From an uncultured Eubacteriales bacterium (GTDB taxonomy: Bacteria; Bacillota; Clostridia; Monoglobales; UMGS1388): a DNA stretch of 12,800 bases. The translations under genes and the position numbers were made by a program. Below, piece by piece: positions 7,138 to 12,800 of the stretch; position 1 is the first letter of the stretch, and the number at the start of each line of letters is the position of its first letter. The notes below the pieces were generated by a model. The model was not told the DNA's origin. It worked only from the letters and a program-made list of their open reading frames with translations, and ran no database searches. Location: NCBI GenBank assembly GCA_900551345.1, contig URVP01000027.1, positions 1 to 12,800 of the forward strand. The letters run 5' to 3'.

Positions 7138-7300
7138 TTAGAAAATCCCCAGGCGTTCTTATATTACATTAATACAGGAACATTAAAAGGGCTTGATGAT
7201 TTCAAAACAATTCAGTTAATGGTGGTTTTGTACAAAAAGAATGAGATTGTGGTCATAAAACTATGCATTTGCATAAAAATAAAGAATTTTCATGAAAAAG
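7138..7300 (+). other. Non-coding leader between the two arg promoters
   Basis: This stretch holds no convincing gene. The only long open frame begins with a TTG inside the upstream promoter and has no ribosome binding site. A minimal frame at 7196-7219 (ATG, 7 codons, MISKQFS) follows AAAAGG by 5 nt but contains no arginine codons. I see no T-box signature, no clear terminator hairpin and no known riboswitch. Confidence 0.4.
7264..7277 (+). promoter_or_regulatory. Candidate ARG box 1 (distal)
   Basis: TGCATTTGCATAAA matches 9 of 10 defined positions of the ArgR/AhrC-type operator pattern TGNAT-N4-ATNCA. It lies 38 nt upstream of box 2. Weak on its own; supported by the two better-placed copies downstream. 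Confidence 0.4.
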
Positions 7301-7329
7301 TTGCATTTTTATACATCGGGTGGTATAAT
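7301..7329 (+). promoter_or_regulatory. Promoter (P1) of argCJBD
   Basis: -35 TTGCAT (7301-7306), a 17-nt spacer and a perfect -10 TATAAT (7324-7329). Transcription would start near 7336, so the ATG at 7363 has a 27-nt leader, while an ATG at 7342 would be too close. It overlaps two candidate ArgR boxes. Confidence 0.78.
7302..7315 (+). promoter_or_regulatory. Candidate ARG box 2 over the -35 element
   Basis: TGCATTTTTATACA fits TGNAT-N4-ATNCA at all 10 defined positions. It covers the -35 of the argC promoter, so a bound ArgR hexamer would exclude RNA polymerase. Confidence 0.55.
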
Positions 7330-7335
7330 TATGCA
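7322..7335 (+). promoter_or_regulatory. Candidate ARG box 3 over the -10 element
   Basis: GGTATAATTATGCA fits the same pattern at 9 of 10 positions and contains the -10 hexamer. Its start is 20 nt from that of box 2, about two helical turns, which matches the paired-box spacing ArgR hexamers usually bind. Confidence 0.5.
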
Positions 7336-7346
7336 TAAATTATGAT

Positions 7347-7353
7347 GCGGGAG
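7347..7353 (+). promoter_or_regulatory. Ribosome binding site deciding the argC start
   Basis: GCGGGAG ends 9 nt before the ATG at 7363. In-frame ATGs at 7342 and 7345 lie upstream of or inside this site and almost on the predicted transcription start, so 7363 is preferred. Confidence 0.65.
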
Positions 7354-7362
7354 TGTTTCAGT

Positions 7363-8301
7363 ATGGCAGAAAAAACAAAAGTTTTTATAGACGGAAAGGC
7401 GGGTACTACAGGACTAAGGATATATGACCGTCTGAGTGAAAGAGATGACATAGAACTTATAACTCTTTCAGAAGAAAAAAGAAAAGATACAGCAGCAAGA
7501 CGAGAAGCTCTTAATAGCTGCGATGTTGCTTTTCTTTGTCTGCCTGATGATGCGGCTCGAGAGGCCGTTTCTCTTGTAGAAAACCCTGCGGTAAAGGTGA
7601 TAGATACATCAACTGCTCATCGTACCCTTCCTGAATTTGCATACGGATTTCCCGAGTTATCCGAAGCTTTTGAGAAAAAGATTAAAACTTCAAACCGAAT
7701 TGCTGTGCCGGGATGTCATGCAGGTGGATTTATTGCTCTTGTTTATCCTCTTGTGGAAAAAGGTATTATATCTGCCGATTTGCAGCTTACCTGTCATTCT
7801 ATTACGGGGTACAGCGGCGGAGGCAAGAAAATGATAGCAGAGTATGAAGGGGATTCGCCTGATATATTACTGTCAGCTCCCAGACAATACGGAATTACTC
7901 AAAGTCACAAGCATCTTAAAGAGATGATTAAAATCAGCGGAATTAACAATGCTCCGATATTTTGTCCCATTGTTTCCGGCTTTTACAGCGGCATGGAGGT
8001 AACCGTTCCGCTGTTTGCAGACAATTTGGAATATGGCGGCATTGAAGATATAAAGAATATTTACAGACAAAAGTATAATACGGATATTGTCAGATACTGC
8101 GATGCTCAAGATGAAGGCGGATTTTTGTCAGCCGGTAAAAAGTCAGGGCTTGACTCGATGCAGATAGAGGTTTACGGAAACGAAGAGCGAATACTGCTTG
8201 TTGCAAGATATGACAATCTGGGTAAGGGTGCATCAGGCGCAGCCATAGAATGTATGAATATTGCATGCGGCAAAGAAAAAAGTCTTGGACTGGCACTTTA
8301 G
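7363..8301 (+). CDS. argC: N-acetyl-gamma-glutamyl-phosphate reductase (short, type 2)
   Basis: A 312-residue protein from the preferred start. It reduces N-acetylglutamyl phosphate with NADPH to the semialdehyde, the third step of arginine synthesis. The N-terminus KVFIDGKAGTTGLRIYDRL (6-24) is the nucleotide-binding segment, VAFLCLPDDAA (55-65) and VIDTSTAHR (79-87) belong to the dehydrogenase fold, and VPGCHAGGFIAL contains the catalytic Cys118. The GCHA form, the IDG-AGTTGL start and the short length fit the type 2 ArgC group (TIGR01851) rather than the commoner type of about 345 residues with GCYPT-like motifs. It is the first gene of argCJBD, behind a promoter with ArgR-like boxes, and 30 nt before the argJ start. 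Confidence 0.94.
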   Translation: MAEKTKVFIDGKAGTTGLRIYDRLSERDDIELITLSEEKRKDTAARREALNSCDVAFLCLPDDAAREAVSLVENPAVKVIDTSTAHRTLPEFAYGFPELSEAFEKKIKTSNRIAVPGCHAGGFIALVYPLVEKGIISADLQLTCHSITGYSGGGKKMIAEYEGDSPDILLSAPRQYGITQSHKHLKEMIKISGINNAPIFCPIVSGFYSGMEVTVPLFADNLEYGGIEDIKNIYRQKYNTDIVRYCDAQDEGGFLSAGKKSGLDSMQIEVYGNEERILLVARYDNLGKGASGAAIECMNIACGKEKSLGLAL

Positions 8302-8314
8302 AAATTATAAGTTT

Positions 8315-8321
8315 GAAAGGA
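8315..8321 (+). promoter_or_regulatory. Ribosome binding site deciding the argJ start
   Basis: GAAAGGA lies about 10 nt before the ATG at 8332. The in-frame ATG at 8323 is only 1-2 nt from it, too close for initiation. Confidence 0.65.
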
Positions 8322-8331
8322 AATGTCGATT

Positions 8332-9558
8332 ATGATAAATTCTGAAATTAAGCTGATAGACGGCAGTGTATGTGCGGCAAAAGGTTTTACTGCTTCAGGA
8401 GTTCACTGCGGTATAAGAAAAAATAAAATAAAAAAAGACCTGTCGCTTATCTATAGTGAAAAAAAGGCTTCTGCTGCTGCCGTGTATACTACCAATTTGG
8501 TGAAGGGAGCTCCTCTTGTTGTTACAAAAGAACATATATCGGACGGATATGCACAGGCGGTTATATGTAACAGCGGCAATGCCAATACATGTAACGCAAA
8601 CGGTATAGAGATTGCAGAAGAAATGAGCGAACTTTTAGCCAAACCCTTAGGTATAGACGCAAATGATGTTATTGTTGCATCCACCGGCGTAATAGGTCAG
8701 CCTTTGGATATAGAACCTATTGCAAAAGGTATTCCTTTGCTTATTGACAGTTTGTCCAAGGACAGTGCATCTGCTGCCGAAGGAATACTGACTACTGATA
8801 CAATTGCAAAAGAGGTTGCCGTAAGCTTTGAAATAGGCGGCGTTGAATGTAAAATGGGCGGTATTGCCAAAGGATCGGGTATGATACATCCCAACATGGC
8901 AACAATGCTTGTTTTCATAACCACCGATTGCGCTGTTTCAAGTGAGCTGCTTGCAAAAGCGCTTAAAACGGATATAGAAAGCACTTTTAATATGGTTAGC
9001 GTTGATGGCGATACCTCTACCAATGATATGGTTACAGTTCTTGCAAACGGTATGGCAGGGAATAAAGAAATTATTTCTGATGATGAAGATTTTAAAATAT
9101 TCATGAAGGCTCTTAACACCGTAAATATGCATCTTTGCCGTATGATTGCCGGAGATGGAGAGGGCGCCACAAAACTTCTTGAATGTAATGTTAAAGGTGC
9201 TAAAGATGAAAAGACTGCAAAAACAATTGCAAAAAGTGTTATCTGTTCATCTCTTACCAAGGCTGCAATGTTTGGGGCGGATGCTAACTGGGGCAGAGTG
9301 TTATGTGCCATCGGATATTCCGGTGCAGATGTAGATGTTACAAAGGTTAAGGTATCTTTTTCGTCTTGCAAGGGTGATATAGTAGTATGTGAAAATGGTG
9401 CGGGAGTAGATTTTTCGGAAGAAAAAGCGAAAGAAATACTCCTTGAAAAAGAGATTGACATAAACATAACTCTGGGTGACGGCGACGGACAGGCAACGGC
9501 ATGGGGATGTGATTTAACATATGAATATGTTAAAATCAACGGTGACTACAGAACATGA
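8332..9558 (+). CDS. argJ: Glutamate N-acetyltransferase / amino-acid acetyltransferase (ornithine acetyltransferase)
   Basis: A 408-residue protein from the ATG at 8332 (411 from 8323). ArgJ moves the acetyl group from N-acetylornithine to glutamate, closing the cyclic arginine pathway; some members also use acetyl-CoA. The precursor cuts itself into alpha and beta chains at a conserved Thr: KGSGMIHPNMATMLVFI carries the Ala-Thr site, with Thr191 as the new beta-chain N-terminus and nucleophile. Other family blocks are ICNSGNANTCNA (81-92 counted from 8323), STGVIGQPL and the C-terminal GDGQATAWGCDLTYEYVKIN. Whether this copy is mono- or bifunctional cannot be read from sequence. No argA or argE is seen nearby, which fits acetyl recycling. 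It lies between argC and argB. Confidence 0.96.
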   Translation: MINSEIKLIDGSVCAAKGFTASGVHCGIRKNKIKKDLSLIYSEKKASAAAVYTTNLVKGAPLVVTKEHISDGYAQAVICNSGNANTCNANGIEIAEEMSELLAKPLGIDANDVIVASTGVIGQPLDIEPIAKGIPLLIDSLSKDSASAAEGILTTDTIAKEVAVSFEIGGVECKMGGIAKGSGMIHPNMATMLVFITTDCAVSSELLAKALKTDIESTFNMVSVDGDTSTNDMVTVLANGMAGNKEIISDDEDFKIFMKALNTVNMHLCRMIAGDGEGATKLLECNVKGAKDEKTAKTIAKSVICSSLTKAAMFGADANWGRVLCAIGYSGADVDVTKVKVSFSSCKGDIVVCENGAGVDFSEEKAKEILLEKEIDINITLGDGDGQATAWGCDLTYEYVKINGDYRT

Positions 9559-9632
9559 TAAATGTATGGATGACAAGATTATAAGCAGCCTGATTTTATA
9601 TTCATGTTTATAAGGAAAGGAAAGTTTATAAA

Positions 9633-10508
9633 ATGTCCCTGAAAATTACAAATGCACAGCGTGCAGAGGTGCTGACTCAGGCGCTTCCGTACATAAAGAA
9701 ATATTATAATAAAATCGTGGTTATAAAGTACGGTGGAAATGCCATGATTAACGATGTTCTCAAAGAGCAGGTTATGGAGGATATAGTTCTGCTCTCTCTT
9801 ATCGGCGTTAAAGTGGTACTGGTACACGGCGGCGGCCCTGAAATTACGGATGTACTTAAAAAGGTCGGCAAAGAGACTGAATTTGTTGACGGACTTCGTG
9901 TTACCGATAAGGAAACTGCCGATATTGTGCAGATGGTGCTTGCAGGTAAAATTAATAAAACTCTTGTTAATCTGCTTGAAAAACACGGCGGAAAGGCTAT
10001 GGGCATTTCAGGTATGGACGGCAGAATGATTATGGCGGAAACAAAGGATGAAAGGCTTGGGTTTGTAGGCAGAATAACAAACATAAATGCAGAACCTATT
10101 ACAGACCTTCTTGAAAAGGATTATATTCCCGTAGTGTCTACCGTGGGTTGTGACAGCGAAGGCAATGCATACAACATAAATGCCGATACGGCAGCATCTT
10201 ATATTGCCGGGGCTTTAAATGCCGAAAGACTTATATCCATGACGGATATAGAAGGTGTTATGATGGATAAAGAGGATCCTGATTCTATTATATCCTGCAT
10301 GGATATAGAAGAGGCAAAGGAGCTTTTTGAAAGCGGCGTTATTTCGGGCGGTATGATTCCTAAAGTAGAATGCTGTATTGATGCAATTAATTTAGGCGTT
10401 TCAAAGGTTATAATTCTTGACGGCAGAGTTCCTCATGCTATTCTCATAGAAACCCTTACCGATGAAGGTGCCGGTACAATGGTTGTACAGAGCAAGAAAA
10501 ATCAATAA
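9633..10508 (+). CDS. argB: Acetylglutamate kinase, arginine-inhibited type
   Basis: A 291-residue protein that phosphorylates N-acetylglutamate, the second step of the pathway. Amino-acid-kinase motifs: VVIKYGGNAM (29-38, Lys32), VLVHGGGPEI (62-71), RVTDKETADIVQMVL (89-103), YNINADTAA (180-188, Asn184 region) and MIPKVE (241-246, Lys244). The extra N-terminal segment ahead of the first strand (about residues 1-25) and the C-terminal HAILIETLTDEGAGTM (His268, Glu273, Gly279, Gly281) are features of arginine-inhibited hexameric kinases, so this step is probably the feedback-controlled one. A GGAAAGG site precedes the ATG. The 74-nt gap after argJ contains no terminator, and the 14-nt gap before argD indicates tight cotranscription. 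Confidence 0.97.
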   Translation: MSLKITNAQRAEVLTQALPYIKKYYNKIVVIKYGGNAMINDVLKEQVMEDIVLLSLIGVKVVLVHGGGPEITDVLKKVGKETEFVDGLRVTDKETADIVQMVLAGKINKTLVNLLEKHGGKAMGISGMDGRMIMAETKDERLGFVGRITNINAEPITDLLEKDYIPVVSTVGCDSEGNAYNINADTAASYIAGALNAERLISMTDIEGVMMDKEDPDSIISCMDIEEAKELFESGVISGGMIPKVECCIDAINLGVSKVIILDGRVPHAILIETLTDEGAGTMVVQSKKNQ

Positions 10509-10522
10509 AGAAGGAATATATT

Positions 10523-11689
10523 ATGAATAAAAGTGTTAAACAGATTGACCAAGAGTATGTATCCAATACATATGCTCGTTTTCCCGTTGAGATAGTAAGC
10601 GGCAAGGGCAGTATTCTTTGCGGAAGAGACGGCAAAGAATATATCGATATGGGCAGCGGAATAGCAGTAAACATATTCGGTGCTTGTGACCCTTTATGGG
10701 CTGAAGCGGTTACCGCACAGCTTGGCAAATTTCAGCACACCTCCAATCTGTATTACAGCGAACCATGTGCCCTCCTTGCACAGATGCTTTGCGAAAAAAC
10801 AGGGGCAAAAAAGGTGTTCTTTGGCAATTCGGGAGCAGAAGCAAATGAGTGTGCAATTAAAATTGCCAGAAAATATGCAGCACAGAAGAAAGGAACGGAT
10901 ACATATAAAATAATTACTCTTGAAAACAGCTTCCATGGCAGGACAATAACAACACTTGCCGCTACGGGGCAGGAGGTTTTTCATAAAGATTTTCAGCCGC
11001 TTACCAAAGGCTTCTTATATGCAAAGCCAAACAATCTTGAATCGATAAAGCAGCTCGTTTCGGAAAATAAAATTGCGGCAATTATGTTTGAATGTGTGCT
11101 GGGTGAAGGCGGTGTTCTTCCCCTTGAAGAAGATTTTGTAAAAGGCATTGCGCAAATTGCTCAAGAAAATGATATTCTTATTATATGCGATGAGGTTCAG
11201 ACGGGTAACGGCAGATGTGGAAATCTTTATGCTTATATGAATTATGGCATAACCCCGGATGTTGTTACTACAGCAAAAGGACTGGGCGGAGGACTTCCCA
11301 TAGGCGCATGCATGATGTTTGATAAGACGGAAAATGTATTGGGAAGCGGTGACCATGGCTCAACTTTCGGAGGAAACCCTGTTGCTTGCGCCGGTGCACT
11401 TTCCATACTCTCCAGATTGGACGATAAGCTGTTTGCCGATGTTAGGGCAAAGTCTGAATATATATGTTCTTCGCTTTCCGGTGCAAAAGGTATTAAGAGT
11501 ATAAGCGGTAAGGGTCTTATGCTGGGAATAGAAACGGAAAAAGATGCATCCGATGTTATATCGGAATGTATGGAAAAGGGAGTTTTGGTTCTTAAGGCTA
11601 AAAATAAAGTTCGCCTGCTTCCGCCTCTTAACATTCCTATGGAAACCCTTGAAAAAGCGGTTAAAATAATTAAGGAATCTTGTGAATAA
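10523..11689 (+). CDS. argD: Acetylornithine aminotransferase (PLP-dependent class III)
   Basis: A 388-residue protein of normal ArgD length. It converts N-acetylglutamate semialdehyde to N-acetylornithine using glutamate as amino donor. PLP-site motifs: FFGNSGAEANECAIK (99-113, phosphate-binding), NSFHGRT (135-141), IICDEVQTGNGR (220-231, Asp223 contacts the pyridine nitrogen) and TTAKGLGGGLPIGA (249-262, Lys252 as the Schiff-base lysine). The C-terminal NKVRLLPPLNIP segment is also typical. An AGAAGGAA ribosome binding site lies in the 14-nt gap after argB. It is the last gene of the operon and runs into a strong terminator. A role in lysine biosynthesis (succinyl-diaminopimelate aminotransferase) is possible for family members, but context favours arginine. 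Confidence 0.96.
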   Translation: MNKSVKQIDQEYVSNTYARFPVEIVSGKGSILCGRDGKEYIDMGSGIAVNIFGACDPLWAEAVTAQLGKFQHTSNLYYSEPCALLAQMLCEKTGAKKVFFGNSGAEANECAIKIARKYAAQKKGTDTYKIITLENSFHGRTITTLAATGQEVFHKDFQPLTKGFLYAKPNNLESIKQLVSENKIAAIMFECVLGEGGVLPLEEDFVKGIAQIAQENDILIICDEVQTGNGRCGNLYAYMNYGITPDVVTTAKGLGGGLPIGACMMFDKTENVLGSGDHGSTFGGNPVACAGALSILSRLDDKLFADVRAKSEYICSSLSGAKGIKSISGKGLMLGIETEKDASDVISECMEKGVLVLKAKNKVRLLPPLNIPMETLEKAVKIIKESCE

Positions 11690-11701
11690 TTATTGGAAAC
11701 G

Positions 11702-11738
11702 AAAGAGGACTTTCGCTTTAAGCGGAAGTCCTCTTTTT
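11702..11738. terminator. Bidirectional intrinsic terminator between argD and the EamA transporter gene
   Basis: A 15-bp stem pairs 11702-11716 (AAAGAGGACTTTCGC) with 11722-11736 (GCGGAAGTCCTCTTT, one G-U pair) around a TTTAA loop, followed by T on the plus strand and T-rich sequence on the minus strand. It ends the arg operon and can also end the convergent gene. Confidence 0.92.
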
Positions 11739-11751
11739 GATTGTTCTCGAA

Positions 11752-12675
11752 TTATTTTTTCCTGTTGATTATATATATCCCAACGCATATAAGCACCAGT
11801 GCCATAAGGTATTTTGCGTTTAAAAGCTGTGCACTTTCTCCTTCTAAAAACAGGGAGGAAAGCACTGCGCCGAATACCGGTGTGGAAAAGCTGTATACCG
11901 TTACGGTAGATACCGGGTTGTGCTTTAAAAGTATACCCCATAATGAATATGCTGCTGCGGACACAAAGGCAAGATATAAAAGAATCTGAATGGATGCTGC
12001 ACCTGAATAAGCGATTTTGCCGCCCAGCATAATACCGGCCGCGGTAAGTGTTAATCCGCCCACCATAAACTGGTATCCGCTCAGCATAACGGGATTGTGC
12101 ATGGCAGAGTATTTTTTTATTAAAACGGAGGATATTGCATAAGAAACGGTTGATATAAGCATACATATATCGCCGTAATTCATATTAAGTTTAAACGGAG
12201 ATCCGTCAGTGTTTACGAGCCATACACCTATAAAGCCTATAATACAAGCAATTGTTTTTTCTGCGGTTAGTTTTTCTTGTCTGAAAATTAAAGCTGCGAT
12301 AATAATAGCAATAAATACATTTGCACCGCCTATTATAGCGCCTCGTACTCCCGTAGTGTTGGCAAGTCCAGTGTAAAAGAAATAATATTGTATTGATGTC
12401 TGAAAAAGGCTTAGAATTATTATTTTTAAAAAGCTCTTTTTTTCGGGAACAAGTATTCTGCCCTCTCCGATACTGCCTATTATTAATGCAAGTATTCCGG
12501 CAAGAAAGAATCTGACACCTGCAAAAACTATTTGGGAGGCGTAGTCTGATGACTCAATACCGAAAAGACGGTATCCGGTTTTTATTCCGGGAAATGCGCT
12601 GCCCCATAAAAGACAGCAAAAGACGGCAAAAATACATACCCAAAAGGGTGAAGTCCATATTTTATTTTTTGACAT
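11752..12675 (-). CDS. EamA/DMT-superfamily transporter
   Basis: A 307-residue membrane protein with about ten hydrophobic segments in two similar halves, the 10-TM EamA layout. Hallmarks: LLWGSAFPGIKTGYRL in the first membrane segment, a repeat-one end around VFIAIIIAALIFRQEKLTAEK, a second repeat from about residue 165, and the terminal EGE...LMALVLICVGIYIINRKK pattern with a short basic tail. The family exports or exchanges small metabolites such as amino acids and nucleosides; the substrate here is unknown. Being next to argCJBD suggests no firm link, since the two converge on a shared terminator. A CGGAGAG site precedes the ATG. Confidence 0.88.
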   Translation of the reverse strand: MSKNKIWTSPFWVCIFAVFCCLLWGSAFPGIKTGYRLFGIESSDYASQIVFAGVRFFLAGILALIIGSIGEGRILVPEKKSFLKIIILSLFQTSIQYYFFYTGLANTTGVRGAIIGGANVFIAIIIAALIFRQEKLTAEKTIACIIGFIGVWLVNTDGSPFKLNMNYGDICMLISTVSYAISSVLIKKYSAMHNPVMLSGYQFMVGGLTLTAAGIMLGGKIAYSGAASIQILLYLAFVSAAAYSLWGILLKHNPVSTVTVYSFSTPVFGAVLSSLFLEGESAQLLNAKYLMALVLICVGIYIINRKK

Positions 12676-12709
12676 AGATTTTCTCTCCGTTTAAAAATTA
12701 ATGTTGACA

Positions 12710-12734
12710 CTTAATGTATTGTATCATAATTAAG
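12710..12734. repeat. Inverted repeat over the EamA promoter (possible operator)
   Basis: CTTAAT (12710-12715) and ATTAAG (12729-12734) form an inverted repeat with 13-nt spacing that covers the -10 of the minus-strand promoter. In AT-rich DNA a repeat of this size can occur by chance. Confidence 0.3.
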
Positions 12735-12746
12735 TTTTAAAATCAA
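12718..12746 (-). promoter_or_regulatory. Promoter of the EamA transporter gene
   Basis: On the minus strand: -35 TTGATT (12746-12741), a 17-nt spacer and -10 TACAAT (12723-12718), about 43 nt before the ATG. Confidence 0.65.
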
Positions 12747-12754
12747 ATAAACCA

Positions 12755-12783
12755 TTGTGATGACGAAATAATTGTGCTATAAT
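12755..12783 (+). promoter_or_regulatory. Promoter for a gene beyond the right edge
   Basis: -35 TTGTGA (12755-12760), a 17-nt spacer with an extended TGC, and a perfect -10 TATAAT (12778-12783). A GGAGGA ribosome binding site starts at 12794, so a gene should begin within about 10 nt after the window with a very short leader. Confidence 0.65.
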
Positions 12784-12800
12784 TTGATAATATGGAGGAA

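Noticed and set aside
7138..7300. T-box or arginine attenuator in the arg leader
   Set aside because: No T-box sequence, no terminator/antiterminator pair and no arginine-rich leader peptide were found.
7120..7338. Plus-strand open frame of 72 codons ahead of argC
   Set aside because: It begins with a TTG inside a promoter, has no ribosome binding site, and runs through the second promoter and the operator boxes.
8697..9539. Minus-strand open frame of 280 codons inside argJ
   Set aside because: It is a shadow of argJ with Ser/Pro/Ala-rich low-complexity translation and no family motifs.
1..12800. Mobile element, CRISPR array, phage or defence island
   Set aside because: No transposase, integrase, direct-repeat array or defence-type protein was found; all genes are metabolic or transport genes in insulated transcription units.

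Overview
This window reads as a low-GC, AT-rich chromosomal segment of an anaerobic Firmicute, most likely a member of Clostridia. The clues are AAGGAGG-type ribosome binding sites, sigma-A promoters with 17-nt spacers, intrinsic terminators with U-tracts, a tandem glycine riboswitch, a YmdB-type phosphodiesterase and an arg cluster of the argC-argJ-argB-argD type. I see no insertion sequence, phage gene, tRNA, rRNA or CRISPR array. Every gene is intact except the first, which is cut by the window edge.

Layout. (1) Bases 1-2757, plus strand: the C-terminal part of a YmdB-family phosphodiesterase, a PgeF/YlmD-type laccase-domain protein, and an orphan family-5 solute-binding lipoprotein. A bidirectional terminator ends this unit. 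(2) Bases 2764-3681, minus strand: a nucleoside hydrolase. It diverges from luxS through two back-to-back promoters whose -35 hexamers touch. (3) Bases 3788-5014, plus strand: luxS followed by mtnN. These two enzymes detoxify S-adenosylhomocysteine (SAH) and yield adenine, homocysteine and the AI-2 precursor. (4) Bases 5102-7040, minus strand: a sodium:alanine/glycine symporter behind a tandem glycine riboswitch, an intrinsic terminator and a good promoter. (5) Bases 7103-11738, plus strand: two candidate promoters, ArgR-like operator boxes, then argC-argJ-argB-argD, which covers glutamate to N-acetylornithine plus acetyl recycling. (6) Bases 11752-12746, minus strand: an EamA/DMT-family transporter with its own promoter. 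(7) At the right edge, a plus-strand promoter and ribosome binding site for a gene outside the window.

How the genes work together. LuxS and MtnN form a two-step pathway (SAH to S-ribosylhomocysteine to homocysteine), and the divergent nucleoside hydrolase is also a nucleoside-cleaving enzyme. ArgJ (acetyl transfer), ArgB (kinase, apparently the arginine-inhibited type), ArgC (reductase) and ArgD (aminotransferase) form consecutive steps of the cyclic arginine pathway. The remaining arginine genes are not in view. The symporter is probably tuned to intracellular glycine.

The gene content is ordinary, and I found no convincing undescribed multi-gene system. The points most worth a second look are regulatory: the abutting divergent promoters at 3706-3763, the riboswitch expression platform, the ArgR-like boxes over the argC promoter with an additional upstream promoter, and the less common short ArgC type. 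Three starts (SBP, argC, argJ) are placed downstream of the longest open frame because the ribosome binding sites support it.
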